From Anoxybacter fermentans (GTDB lineage Bacteria > Bacillota > Halanaerobiia > DY22613), in the NCBI RefSeq assembly GCF_003991135.1, contig NZ_CP016379.1, positions 2,666,001 through 2,730,000 of the forward strand: a stretch of DNA of 64,000 bases, in the 5' to 3' direction. The notes under the pieces were generated by a model, which searched no databases, was not told the origin of the DNA, and saw only the letters and a list, made by a program, of their open reading frames with translations. Both the position numbers and the translations under genes were made by a program. Of this stretch, positions 25,559-35,539 are shown piece by piece; positions within the stretch are counted from its first letter, which is position 1; every line of letters begins with the position of its first letter.

Positions 25559-26716
25559 TTAATACGTACCATATACAGGTTCTAATCTCCCACTAACAGG
25601 TCCTCTTATTCCAGGAACCACGGCTCCTTGAGGTACCGTTTGACTATTAACTCCTTGTAATAGTGGTTGACCAAAAAATTCACTTCCTTCTTGTAATGGA
25701 TACCCAATGACTTCACCTTGCGATGATCCTACTGGAATAAAACCACTATCTACTTGACTTGCCATGGCGTTTACTGAAATTTCTTGAATATATTTTAATT
25801 TATCTGCTGCATCTCTTCTCAAATAAACTTTTGCAGTTTTATTAGCTTTAACACCACCTATTTCTATTGTTATACTCGACTCTCCAAATAAAACCCATTC
25901 ATCCTCAGGGCTTAGAACTGGTACATATGCTGTATTTTCTACAATTACTCCAACATCCCCAACTTTCTTTTTTGCTTGTTGCTTAACACCGATTACTTTT
26001 TCTTTATTTTTAAATACAATAGTTTGAGAAATAGCACTAGTATTTTTTAATCCTGGTATATTAAGTTCTATATTTCCATCATTATCTAATTTTATATATT
26101 TATTTTGATATGCAATTGTAACACTTTCATCAACATTTTTTTGTATTTCTACATTAGGATTTTTTCCAGAAGAATATGAATAAGATGATTCATACTCAAC
26201 TTTGGCCCAAGAAAATATGGTTTCTTTTTCATATTTACTTACTTTATACGATTGGCTATCGTAATCGTGAATTCTTGAATCAATAACTTGTTCATCTTTT
26301 AATCCTACATTAATTTCTGGAATTAAATCTAACTCTGAATTATTTACATATTTCACTTTATTCTGATCTTCTTTTGACTCTAGATTCAACTTCATCCTCA
26401 TTGCTTCTAAAGTCTCCTGGCCAACAATACCATCTACTGTAACTCCTAATTCAGCCTGGACTTCCTCTACTGCCATCTTAGTCTCCTGACCATATATGCC
26501 ATCTACTTTGACATCCTTTCCAAACCCCTCATTAAGTATCGTCTGAATTTCTTTTACCTCTTCTCCCTGAGATCCAAAGCCATATATCTTTCCACTTTCA
26601 TTAATCAGTTCATCTAAATCATCCAACATATCCCGTATTCCTGCTTCTGGATCTTCAGGAATTCCTACTACTGGCTCTATCGGATCTGTAACAGAAACGT
26701 CGATATCATACCCCAA
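25559..26716 (-). CDS. Orphan Rhs C-terminal module: peptidoglycan-binding domain plus beta-rich CT
   Basis: About 385 codons are open, but no proper start exists: the first usable codon is the TTG of the core-end motif DPLG, and a TAG precedes QNPLRFEDPLG. Residues 1-35 are the Rhs-to-CT linker (VTDPIEPVVGIPEDPEAG). Residues 45-110 form a PG_binding_1 domain (FGSQGEEVKEIQTILNEGFG, KVDGIYGQET). The rest is a beta-rich domain (about 130-310) with a Pro/Gly/Gln-rich tail. The same CT occurs at 50924-54043 and 58304-58760. The domain is unrecognised. Degenerate core sequence continues to about 26860. It probably serves only as a recombination donor for a full-length Rhs. Confidence 0.75.
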   Translation of the reverse strand: MGYDIDVSVTDPIEPVVGIPEDPEAGIRDMLDDLDELINESGKIYGFGSQGEEVKEIQTILNEGFGKDVKVDGIYGQETKMAVEEVQAELGVTVDGIVGQETLEAMRMKLNLESKEDQNKVKYVNNSELDLIPEINVGLKDEQVIDSRIHDYDSQSYKVSKYEKETIFSWAKVEYESSYSYSSGKNPNVEIQKNVDESVTIAYQNKYIKLDNDGNIELNIPGLKNTSAISQTIVFKNKEKVIGVKQQAKKKVGDVGVIVENTAYVPVLSPEDEWVLFGESSITIEIGGVKANKTAKVYLRRDAADKLKYIQEISVNAMASQVDSGFIPVGSSQGEVIGYPLQEGSEFFGQPLLQGVNSQTVPQGAVVPGIRGPVSGRLEPVYGTY

Positions 26717-26868
26717 TGGATCTTCAAATCTTAATGGATTTTGCTATCCCATTTTAATTGATTCGATATATCTCGGTAACTCTCTTCTCTTTTTATTCCC
26801 TTTTCTAATGCATCATATCTATACCTTTCTATACCTTATCTCTGTTCCATCAGCAAATAGTATATAAA

Positions 26869-26903
26869 TGAGTCTCTCCTTCAACATCAAATGAAAGAGA
26901 GAC
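26869..26903 (-). repeat. GGGTCTCTC-type hairpin, copy
   Basis: GAGTCTCTCCTTCAACATCA then AATGAAAGAGAGACCC lies just past the broken TPR gene and before degenerate Rhs core, the recurrent joint. Confidence 0.55.
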
Positions 26904-26913
26904 CCCTCTATAA

Positions 26914-27600
26914 TTAATTCTTATCCTGTTCACTCAATTTTCTTTCTATTATTTTTCGGAGTTCATTTGCTTCTTCATCACTTGAATCATATTGCTTCAA
27001 CCAATTTAAAGCATTCTCATAATCACCTAGTTTATAATATGCCATAGCCATCAGATACCCATCAATCTCATCATAATATATACACTCTAGCAGAGTCTCT
27101 ATTGTTTTCTCATACTCCCCTAAAATATAGTATAAATGTGCCAGACCATTATAATTTTCAGCTCTATTATCATATCTAATTGCATTCTTATAACTAATTT
27201 CTGCCTTTTTATATAATCCCTTTCGCTTATAAATCTCTCCTAAATCTCGATACGACAGAGAAAGAGTATCATCTTTTTCTAAAGCCTTTTCATGAACAAT
27301 CATTGCAGTATCTTCATTATTAACAAATGCATACAAAAAATTACCAATCCGAGCTAATACTTCTCCGGTTGCATTTTCTAAAGGGATTAATTTCTGAAGC
27401 TCTTCATAAGAAATAGTTGATAAATCATAATTATTTTGTTCATACCAATGTAGAAGATCTAGATAATTCTCGACCTCCCCTGGATCATTTTTAATTCCTT
27501 TTTTATAAATTTCAACCACTTTTTCCCCTTCATAACCGATAGCTAAACCTGAATATGCTTTACCGTATGTTGGATCTACCTCAAAAAATTGAATCATGAA
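26914..27600 (-). pseudogene. TPR protein truncated by IS3 sequence
   Basis: The last ~225 residues of a TPR protein are open, from VDPTYGKAYSGLAIGYEGEK to the common C-terminus KIIERKLSEQDKN. The N-terminal helix and first repeats (about 135 residues) are missing and replaced by IS3 right-end sequence at 27620-27715. The preserved part matches the 57221 paralogue in its first half (YEQNNYDLSTISYEELQKLI) and the 21468 paralogue in its second half, so it is also a mosaic. Confidence 0.75.
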
Positions 27601-27619
27601 AGAGCTCGAGTATAGGAAA

Positions 27620-27715
27620 TATGTCTCCTTCATCTAAATTTTATGAAGCATTAATGAGTAATTCTGTGAAAGTTAAATCTTTCATTGCATAATCCCCAAT
27701 ATTAGGAACCAGCCC
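27620..27715 (+). mobile_element. IS3 right-end fragment
   Basis: TCATCTAAATTTTATGAAGC then GTGAAAGTTAAATCTTTCAT matches 2645-2723, the OrfB C-terminus and IS end. It truncates the TPR gene on its left. Confidence 0.65.
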
Positions 27716-27746
27716 ACTCAAAAACACAGTGTTCAAATAAAATTTA

Positions 27747-28367
27747 TTAGCGAAGATCAATAATTGCTCGCAATGAATAACTTTTACCTGTCCTTTCAAA
27801 AACTGCCCATGAACCAATTGGTAAACCACTTATAATTTCAGATTCTGTTAAAACTAGTTCTTTATCTCCCAAAAGATAAATTCTTGGACTAGAATCATTT
27901 TCATTCTCACCAGAACGAATTTTTCGACAAATATCAATAATCTGAGAAGTTGTAAGATCATCATTCTGAAAATTAAACTGAATGTTTTTTAAAGTTATTA
28001 TAGGAATTTTATTGTTTTTATTTTCAATAGTACCTTGAAAAAGTTTACTAAGATCAACGGGAACTTCTCCTTCTATTGGAAATTTTAGATTTGATGGAAT
28101 CGAATCAATGGAGTAGTAACGCCAAATATTTCTGCCTCGTGTTCCAAAACCCCCACTCACAAAATTTCGAATTATATCTATTCCAGAAGTACTTACTAAC
28201 TGTTTAAAAGTTTTAGAATCAGAATTTTTTAGAGACTCCGAAAAGAGATAAATAATATTGCTTATTTCATCCGTTACATTTCCTATTACTATACATGAAG
28301 AAAGTATCAGTACAAAAACAATAGAAACAATAATTAACAACTCTTTCTTCACTCTCTTTAACTTCAT
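27747..28367 (-). CDS. Putative lipoprotein (candidate immunity protein)
   Basis: 206 residues. The lipoprotein signal MKLKRVKKELLIIVSIVFVL then ILSSC has a lipobox with Cys25. The ATG at 28367 follows GAGGAGGTATTTTAA. The signal is nearly identical to that of the 29805 lipoprotein, but the mature parts are unrelated. The mature domain (SNIIYLFSESLKNSDSKTF ... GSWAVFERTGKSYSLRAIID) has an alpha then beta character resembling small exported stress or immunity proteins, with no family recognised. A remnant that may be the tail of its CT partner lies upstream at 28504-28625. IS3 pieces flank both sides. Confidence 0.65.
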   Translation of the reverse strand: MKLKRVKKELLIIVSIVFVLILSSCIVIGNVTDEISNIIYLFSESLKNSDSKTFKQLVSTSGIDIIRNFVSGGFGTRGRNIWRYYSIDSIPSNLKFPIEGEVPVDLSKLFQGTIENKNNKIPIITLKNIQFNFQNDDLTTSQIIDICRKIRSGENENDSSPRIYLLGDKELVLTESEIISGLPIGSWAVFERTGKSYSLRAIIDLR

Positions 28368-28503
28368 TTAAAATACCTCCTCATTAGTAGAATGGTCTTA
28401 AACTACTACCTACTTCCATTTTCTAGGAAACTTCATGTCTTATTTGACGTGACCATATATTTAATTAAGTTAAATTTTGCTAAAAGTTATTAAAATTATT
28501 GTT

Positions 28504-28625
28504 TTAAAAGTATAAATCTTTACTTCCTTTATCTTCTACTTCCAATATAATCTTGACTTTTCCACCTTTTTTTAATATATTCTTATATCATCTAATATTT
28601 TCTGATTAATTCTTACACCTAAAAC
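28504..28625 (-). pseudogene. Possible C-terminal remnant of a lost CT toxin
   Basis: The minus strand reads YKNILKKGGKVKIILEVEDK then GSKDLYF and a stop, with a frameshifted lead-in (INQKILDDIRIY). Its look is that of a short nuclease-type CT end, and it lies 137 bases upstream of the lipoprotein. Very short, low confidence. Confidence 0.25.
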
Positions 28626-28627
28626 TG

Positions 28628-29640
28628 AGCTAGCCCTTTAATATTGGAGATTATGCTATAAAAGATTCCATTTTCATAGAATTACTTTTAAATACTTCAT
28701 AAAATTTTGCCGGAGGCATATTTCGGACACTTCAATGCCTTTTTCTCCCAGTATAATACAGGAATTCTTTCATGTTCTATACCTAATTCCTTACATAAGC
28801 TATTAAATTCATGCGAAATAAACTGAGGACCGTTATCTGTCCTTACTTTTGGCATGTCCATTCCTTTTACTATACACCTTTTTTCTTAACGCATTTTTTA
28901 AAACTCTACATGCATCTTTTGCTTTACAATGATAATCTATTATTGAACGGTCGAAAACTTCCATTAGTAATAGTTGAAGGAAAAATTGATCAGTTCCATA
29001 AATATATCCATTTCCCATAGTTGATTTGGTGTTTGCTAACCGACGAGGATGCCTCTGTTTAATTTTCTCTCAAGATATTCAACTCTTTACATAGCCTATA
29101 AACCTTTTTGTGATTAATTTGAAGATCATAGTCTTCCTGAAGGTTTTCTAATACCAGCCTGTTCTTTTGATTTTCTTGCTATGTTCTCATAAATATGTAG
29201 ATGAAGATAAGCCGACAAAGCCTAAAACTAGGCTAGTCTTATATCCAGGTTCTATCCATTTCTTTGCTATGGCGACTTTGTCGGCTATTGAGGGTTTACT
29301 TTATCTCTAAGGTCCCTAAGAATTGCCAGTTCTAATTCTTTCTCAGCAAGAAGTTTTTTAAAATCTTTTTTAAAACTTCTAGATAATGTTTTTTTGTCCT
29401 TTGGAAGAGATTTTATAGAACCTTTTTGAGGACGGGATTTAATCCAGCTATATACAGTTTGCTTTGAAATTTAATGGCGACGTACAACCAATGCAATATT
29501 ACCAACCAATCGACATTCTTTAATTATTTGCTGTTTGAATTCATCAGAATATTTTTTACATTTCATGAATAATACCCCTTCTATCAATATTATATCATTT
29601 TCATACTTTATCTCTAAATCTATTAAGGAGCTATATAGCT
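28628..29640 (-). mobile_element. IS3-family insertion sequence, decayed (minus orientation)
   Basis: OrfA starts at 29568 (MKCKKYSDEFKQQIIKECRL) and is soon stopped. OrfB pieces include QLWEMDIFM-like sequence, FDRSIIDYHCKAKDACRVLK and NGHAKSKDR/NGPQFIS in shifted frames. The left end GAGCTATATAGCT lies at about 29640. Many stops and shifts show it is inactive. Same family as 1978-2755. Confidence 0.7.
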
Positions 29641-29804
29641 GGAATCATGGTAAACACTATTATTTATATTATTTATATTATATTAATAAATATAAGCAAC
29701 AATATTCCAATCTTTAATTTCTTTTATTCATTTTATCATTTCACCTCTTTTCTAAAACATTTTAAACAATATAAATGTCCTCTTTTATTTAATACTCTCC
29801 AAAT
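29641..29804. other. AT-rich gap after the small lipoprotein
   Basis: Only AT-rich sequence with short TATTTATATTATT runs lies between the IS3 left end and the lipoprotein stop. I see no gene or clear terminator. Confidence 0.3.
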
Positions 29805-30098
29805 TTATTTTTTTATTTTATTTAAAAATGAATTTTTAACCATAGTTCTATCTTCTTTAGATAAAATATTTCCTTCTAAAAATTGAAGCATTATTTTACC
29901 TTCAATACCATTTATTATTTCGTCTACTTTTTCTTTAAATCCTTTCCAACCACTATAATGCTCAATAAATTTTATATAACGCTTACCCACACCTCCATCT
30001 CTATAATATTTTTCTATTACTATACATGAAGAAAGTATCAGCACAAAAACGATAGATATAATAACCAACAACTCTTTTTTCACTCTCTTCAACTTCAT
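29805..30098 (-). CDS. Small lipoprotein paired with the GH73 Rhs CT
   Basis: 97 residues. The signal MKLKRVKKELLVIISIVFVL then ILSSC has a lipobox with Cys25. The mature domain is short and charged (GGVGKRYIKFIEHYSGWKGF ... KNSFLNKIKK) and predicted helical. The ATG at 30098 is only 13 bases after the stop of the GH73 Rhs gene (30112), with AAGAAGGTATTTTAA between. Position, size and surface location fit an immunity protein that blocks a wall hydrolase outside the inner membrane. No known inhibitor family is recognised. The signal is shared with 27747-28367. Confidence 0.7.
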   Translation of the reverse strand: MKLKRVKKELLVIISIVFVLILSSCIVIEKYYRDGGVGKRYIKFIEHYSGWKGFKEKVDEIINGIEGKIMLQFLEGNILSKEDRTMVKNSFLNKIKK

Positions 30099-30111
30099 TT
30101 AAAATACCTTC

Positions 30112-33105
30112 TTATTTTAATCCCCATGATTTTATAACACTAATTAATTTATCAGCATAATCTGAATCTGTAGCATATCCAGCTTCCTGTAAACCTTTTG
30201 CCCATTCTTTAGGGTCATTACTTTCAAAAAGTGATTCATATCTGGAATTTCTCACCAAAAACATACTATGATCATTAATTGATTCTCCAAAATTATTGTA
30301 AGCTCTAAATTTGTCTTTGACTTTAACTTTAATACCCCTTTCTTCTTCATGTGTCCAAATTATAACAGAACCAGCGGTTCCCTCTCCTTTTATCCCAAAT
30401 AAATTATAACTATATTGATCATTATCCATATCTATTGGTACAGCTCGCCCATAATTAGATTCCAAAATAGCTTGGGCAGTAGTAACTGCAGCAGGAACAC
30501 CAGTATTTTCTTCATCCAATATAGCATAATAATATACAGCATTTACAAAATCAGCTTTACTTGATTTAGATGAAATTTCAAATTCAACCCCTTTCTGATA
30601 AGCATCTTTAGCCAGATCACGAATCGTCAAATTCGAACCTACTGTTCGCTTCATCGCTGATATAGTAGTATCATTAAATTCTCCACTTGGTTCAATCCCT
30701 ATCATTTTTTGAAATGCTTTGATAGCTCCTTTACTCTTAGGTCCAACTTTTCCATCGACACCATTCCGATTAGGACCAGAAGTTCCTATTGGAAATCCCA
30801 TTAGTGAAAGATAAGCCTGAGCTTCAATAACTCTTGGATCTCCTTGAACTCCTTTTATGACATCTGTTATATTCACTCCTGTATTCCTTTTTGGCTCTAA
30901 ACCTAATTTTTCTTTTATCGCTCCCAATGTTTCAGACCCAAAAATACCATCCACAGTTACTGCCAATTCAGTCTGCACTTCCTTTACAGCAGCCTCTGTC
31001 TTTTGACCATATATACCATCTACAGAAAGGGTGTATCCAAATCCTTGATTTAGAACAGTTTGAAGATCTTTAACATCCTCTCCTCTATCTCCTTTACGAA
31101 GAATTTTACCTTCTAAATTATTCAACATCTTATCAAACTCTTCGTCTAAATATGAAGGCTCTGGATTTTGTGGAATCGGTGCTTGGGGATCTAGAAAGTT
31201 TTCATTGGCCAATGGCACATCATACCCCAATGGATCTTCAAATCTTACTGGATTCTGATATGCATACATATATCCATGTAGGGTTCGGGGATCACTTAAA
31301 CGACCCCTGTAACGATCTCTCTGAATCCATTGACCTGTCACTGGATCATAATCTCTTGCTTTGAAGTGATACAATTTTACCTTCGTATCATAAAACTTCT
31401 CTGTTAATCCATGATGATTGTATGGCTCCATCACTCCTGCATAAACTTCTCCAAAAGCACCATACCTGTACTTAAATAGACTGTTACCTGATCTATCAGT
31501 TATATCCATCACATTCCTGTTTACATCATGATGGTAGAAAAACAGAAATCCTCTTGTATTGGGCTGATAACCCTTAAGTTTCCTATCATGATAACCATAC
31601 ATCTTCCTGGCAATAATATTGCCATTACCGGAAAAATATTCTGCTAATGGTTGAATGCCTCCACCATGCTGATCATATTCTGCCAAAAGTCTATTACCAT
31701 CATATACATACACCGTCTTCTCCCATCTCAATTGATTCGATGTATGCCAGTAACTCTCCTCTCTTTTTACTCTCCTCCCTAAAGCATCATAGCCATACCT
31801 GACCTCTGTTCCATCATCAAACAATACCTGACTCAATCTATTTGCATAATCATACTTGTAAGTAACTGTTCCTTCAGGAGAAATCTTCTGTATCCGATTC
31901 CCTAACCTGTCATAAATATATCTCACATCCCCTGCCTGAATCAACTGATTTGCTGCATTATATTGATACAATGTCTCTACCCCATCCTGATTCTTTCTTA
32001 TCATATTTCCTACTGCATCATATTCATAAGTCACTACATTAAATGGCAATGCCAGATAATCAAAATTTTCTGCCGGGTCTGGTTGATTATCATTATCCTT
32101 CTGATTTTTACCCTTACCTTTTTCTTTCTCATTTCCACCTATAGGTTGAGTTATCAACTGAACGTCCCTGATCGCTGTAATCTTCTCTACAGGATAAATT
32201 ACTTTTGTTAATCGATAATTTGCATCATATCTGTATAAAGTCACTGCCCCATCCTCTTCTGTACATTTTAAGATATTCCCTACTAAATCCCTTTCATAAG
32301 TAAAACTTGAAAGAACTCCATATGGGCCATGGGTAACTATGCTTTTTATCTGGTTCATTTCATCATAACTGTACTCTGTCACTACTCCATTGGAATATTT
32401 CATACGTGTCAAATTGTTGTTTGCATCATACTCATATTCTGCATAATGATTCGTCGGTAGATTGGCCTTGACTAATCTGTTCAAAGCATCATACTCATAG
32501 GAAATTACTGAACCTTTTGGTGTTGTCAATGTCTTTAAATTCCCTACAGCATCATAACTGTACTGAATCTCTGTTCCCAACGTCTCATTTCTGGCCTTTA
32601 CCTTCCGCCCTAACTTATCATAACTGAATGTCTGTACAAATTCTGGACTTTCAGCTCGAATTATACGACCCAATGGATCATATTCAAATTTCTCTTTCTC
32701 TCCTGTCTGATATTCAATTTGAATTAGCCTATCCAGCGGGTCATAAGTGTAACTCGTCCTTCTACCCTCTGCATCAATCTTAAAAGCCAAATTACCTACC
32801 GGGTCATAGCCATATCTTGTCTCATTCCCCAATAGGTCTATCTCCAGAATCAATCGATCAAGAGCATCATATTGATACTCTTTTGTATAACCATTGGCAT
32901 CTACAATCCTGGTCAGCATTCCCTCTGGATCATATTGATATACCGTAGTATATCCCATTGCATCGATTACTTCTATGAGTTTATTTAGAGAGTTATAGCT
33001 CATCATTCTCACATTCTCCATTGGGTCAATGATTTTTACCAGATTTCCTATCTTATCATACTCATATTCATACTCCCCACCATTGGCCTCAATTATCTTT
33101 GTCAA
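30112..33105 (-). CDS. Rhs protein, 3' part: YD repeats, core, two peptidoglycan-binding domains, GH73 glucosaminidase CT
   Basis: 997 residues are open, and the frame extends on to about 33236. YD repeats (about 1-600) include a charged insert (GNEKEKGKGKNQKDNDNQ). The core follows (YDGNRLLAEYDQHGGG, DPVTGQWIQRDRYRG, YQNPVRFEDPLGYD), then one PG_binding_1 domain (about 670-730) and a second (about 750-815). The C-terminal ~150 residues match GH73 (TTAQAILESNYGRAVPID with the catalytic Glu, NLFGIKGEG, FRAYNNFGESINDHSMFL, LQEAGYATDSDYADKLI). It would cleave peptidoglycan glycan strands. A 37-bp deletion at about 33252 separates it from the next segment (33237-34301), so the gene is broken. The partner lipoprotein follows at 30098. 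Confidence 0.85.
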   Translation of the reverse strand: MTKIIEANGGEYEYEYDKIGNLVKIIDPMENVRMMSYNSLNKLIEVIDAMGYTTVYQYDPEGMLTRIVDANGYTKEYQYDALDRLILEIDLLGNETRYGYDPVGNLAFKIDAEGRRTSYTYDPLDRLIQIEYQTGEKEKFEYDPLGRIIRAESPEFVQTFSYDKLGRKVKARNETLGTEIQYSYDAVGNLKTLTTPKGSVISYEYDALNRLVKANLPTNHYAEYEYDANNNLTRMKYSNGVVTEYSYDEMNQIKSIVTHGPYGVLSSFTYERDLVGNILKCTEEDGAVTLYRYDANYRLTKVIYPVEKITAIRDVQLITQPIGGNEKEKGKGKNQKDNDNQPDPAENFDYLALPFNVVTYEYDAVGNMIRKNQDGVETLYQYNAANQLIQAGDVRYIYDRLGNRIQKISPEGTVTYKYDYANRLSQVLFDDGTEVRYGYDALGRRVKREESYWHTSNQLRWEKTVYVYDGNRLLAEYDQHGGGIQPLAEYFSGNGNIIARKMYGYHDRKLKGYQPNTRGFLFFYHHDVNRNVMDITDRSGNSLFKYRYGAFGEVYAGVMEPYNHHGLTEKFYDTKVKLYHFKARDYDPVTGQWIQRDRYRGRLSDPRTLHGYMYAYQNPVRFEDPLGYDVPLANENFLDPQAPIPQNPEPSYLDEEFDKMLNNLEGKILRKGDRGEDVKDLQTVLNQGFGYTLSVDGIYGQKTEAAVKEVQTELAVTVDGIFGSETLGAIKEKLGLEPKRNTGVNITDVIKGVQGDPRVIEAQAYLSLMGFPIGTSGPNRNGVDGKVGPKSKGAIKAFQKMIGIEPSGEFNDTTISAMKRTVGSNLTIRDLAKDAYQKGVEFEISSKSSKADFVNAVYYYAILDEENTGVPAAVTTAQAILESNYGRAVPIDMDNDQYSYNLFGIKGEGTAGSVIIWTHEEERGIKVKVKDKFRAYNNFGESINDHSMFLVRNSRYESLFESNDPKEWAKGLQEAGYATDSDYADKLISVIKSWGLK

Positions 33106-33236
33106 ACGATCAAGCTCATCATATTGATAGATTGTTATATTCCCCTTCGGATCTTTGACCTGAATCAGGTTTCCTACAGCATTATACTGATAATCTGTTA
33201 CATAACCAAGAGCATTTATCTCTGCTATTTTACGAT

Positions 33237-34301
33237 TTAAACTGTCATATTCATCAGGTTTCCGTTTGGATCATACTCATATCTTGTCTTATATCCCATT
33301 GCATCTGTTTTAGCTACCAAAAGTTGCCGGGCATCATATTCGTATTCTGTTACATTACCCAATGGGTCGATAACTTTTGCTAAATCACCCAATGGTGTAT
33401 ATTGATACTCTGTCCTATAATCCATTGGATCTGTGATACTTATCAACTCCCCTGCAAGGTTATATTCATACCTATAGGCATAACCCCTTGCATTGATCTT
33501 TTTAACCGGTAGTCCCAGAGCATTATATTCCCAGCAGGTCTCATTACCCAATGGATCAATCTTTTTAATCAATTCTCCTACCCTGTTATAGCTATAACTG
33601 GTCTTTTCACCGCCGAAGTCAACCATTTCTATAATTCGATCCAATTGATCATAAGCATAGCTCTTGGTATAACCTGCTGGATTGATGATCTGTACCAGGC
33701 GATTGAGCTTATCATATTGATATTTTGTCTTTTGACCATTATAATCAATTACTTCTGTTACTTTACCGGCCCAGTTGTAAGAAAATTTCTTCTCATCTCC
33801 CAATGGATTTATAATCTTTGTAACCCTATCTAGTGGATCATATTCATATCTGGTTATCCGCTGTAGTGGATCAATAACTTCAATAATGTTTCCTACAGCA
33901 TCATATTTATACCGGGTTTCATTTCCTTTCGGGTCAACCTTTTTTACCAACCTGTTAAGTGGGTCATATTGATATTCATACTTAAAGCTTCTCGGATCTA
34001 CTTTAGCAATCAGATTTCCTGCCGGGTCATATTCAAAAACGGTCTTATAACCGGCCCTATCTACTTTCTCTACTAACCGTCCCAATGGGTCATATTTGTA
34101 TGTTACTGCATTCCCTAAATGATCTTTGACTTCTATAAGTTCTCCCCGCAAATTATATCTATAGTGAGTCTCTCTACCCAATGGATCTATCTCTTTTACA
34201 ATCTGATCCATTGAATTGTATGCATATTTATACTTCCCTCCTGAAGGATTTATCTTTTCAATCAATAAAACATTAAAAAACAGCATCTGAAAACCTGACA
34301 T
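33237..34301 (-). pseudogene. Rhs protein, upstream YD-repeat segment (frameshifted off)
   Basis: About 340 residues of regular YD repeats (period about 21, for example YKYDPLGRLVEKVDRAGYKT). The Rhs-like part ends at about 34262. The first ~15 codons are read from a terminator palindrome (34275-34329), so the true N-terminus with signal peptide is absent. The downstream junction lacks 37 bases found in the intact stretch at about 53890-53926, which throws the frame and ends this ORF. Together with 30112-33105 it was once one longer gene. Confidence 0.8.
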
Positions 34302-34329
34302 TTATGCAGGTCTTCAAACGCTGTTTTTT
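34275..34329 (-). terminator. Long palindromic terminator, copy 1
   Basis: AAAAAACAGC...GCTGTTTTTT with inner CCTG/CAGG forms a stem of about 22 bp. It follows the FG-GAP gene ending at 34387 and a T-run follows on the minus strand. A close relative is at 49728-49779. Confidence 0.65.
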
Positions 34330-34386
34330 ATCAATCTAACCTAATCTGCCCATTTTAACAAGGTAGTTCTTCATAGGCCTTAATTC

Positions 34387-35523
34387 CTAATATTTTACTA
34401 TATAAAGCTTAACCTTCGATGGTTCATCACTCAAATTCTCTTTCCCACGTAAAAATATATATTCATCCCGTCCATCATTATCAAGATCCTCATTAACAAG
34501 ATTCCAAATTTCATAATCACTACTATTATCAAATTCTTCTATCCATGGTTTATAAACAAATTGCCCATTCTCCCAGAATATAGAGTATCCATTACTTAAG
34601 ATTATTTTTGGAAAAGAATTTGATTGCACAAATACCCCTCTCAAAATTCCATTATCATCAGGAAGTTTAATACGGAATTTCTCCTTACCCGAATCTACAC
34701 CATAAACTATGTAGGTATGCACAAAATCATCCCAAATTTCTTTTATAGTCTCTAATTCATTATCATCATTTAAATTTAATGTTCCAATAGACTCTGTATC
34801 AAGATATTTTAGTACCTCCTCAGGTGGTATTAAAAAAACAATTTCATCATTAACAATCTGTAATTCTTTCCACTTATCTTCACCAACTCTTACATAAATA
34901 TTTGAATTATCTACAACAACAAATTGTGATTCAAGAAACTCTCCATACGAACTTTTCATTTCCCACTTCTTAATTATCTGCCCATTTTTATATCCAAGTA
35001 TAAATAAATAATCTTCCATTATATTACCAACCTGTATAAGCAAATTATGTTCATCTAATTTAATTGTATCACAAACAACACCCGAAACTTCTTCACTCCA
35101 TATTTTTTCTATCCTCTTTTTCTCTAAAAATATTTTATAAACATAAATTTCACTATTCTCTACATCTTCTGTTCTTATAACAAATATTTCATCTTTTCCA
35201 TCTCCATCAAAATCACAAAATACTGAAGAACATCCAGGATATTCTCCCTTCCACTCCGGCATATCTATCCAGTCAATTTCTATTGGCTCTATACCTCCAA
35301 AAGTTATTTTGTGGAGTTTTAAATTAAAACTGTCTGGCAATAAATCGTCAGGAGATTTAGAAATATTTACTGTCAATAAAAGTTTAATATCTCCATAAGT
35401 ACCTACTGCAAAACCATTAACCGGACTTGCCCAGAATGGTTCTGAATATAATTGCATTGCATATATAGACGGTGTAGATAAGAAAACTATCATAATCAAG
35501 ATAATACTCACTTTCACATTCAC
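34387..35523 (-). CDS. Exported FG-GAP/VCBS-like protein (partner of GH23 Rhs CT)
   Basis: 378 residues from the GTG at 35523 (VNVKVSIILIMIVFLSTPSI), which follows AAGAGGAGG; the frame is open to 35601 but overlaps the Rhs gene. A signal peptide ends at IYA. CDFDGDGKDEIFVI (about 103-116) and EDLDNDGRDEYIFL (near the C-terminus) are calcium-binding FG-GAP/VCBS-type loops, suggesting a beta-propeller-like fold. The gene starts 16 bases after the Rhs stop. Close paralogues follow the other GH23-bearing Rhs genes (40310, 54169, and the 43900/62514 subfamily), so a dedicated partner or periplasmic immunity role is inferred. Confidence 0.8.
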   Translation of the reverse strand: MNVKVSIILIMIVFLSTPSIYAMQLYSEPFWASPVNGFAVGTYGDIKLLLTVNISKSPDDLLPDSFNLKLHKITFGGIEPIEIDWIDMPEWKGEYPGCSSVFCDFDGDGKDEIFVIRTEDVENSEIYVYKIFLEKKRIEKIWSEEVSGVVCDTIKLDEHNLLIQVGNIMEDYLFILGYKNGQIIKKWEMKSSYGEFLESQFVVVDNSNIYVRVGEDKWKELQIVNDEIVFLIPPEEVLKYLDTESIGTLNLNDDNELETIKEIWDDFVHTYIVYGVDSGKEKFRIKLPDDNGILRGVFVQSNSFPKIILSNGYSIFWENGQFVYKPWIEEFDNSSDYEIWNLVNEDLDNDGRDEYIFLRGKENLSDEPSKVKLYIVKY

Positions 35524-35539
35524 CTTTCCAAACCTCCTC

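Noticed and set aside
30112-34301. YD repeats as a DNA-level tandem repeat or structural protein only
   Set aside because: The core-end motifs, linker and variable CT with partner gene match the Rhs toxin layout better than a plain cell-wall repeat protein.
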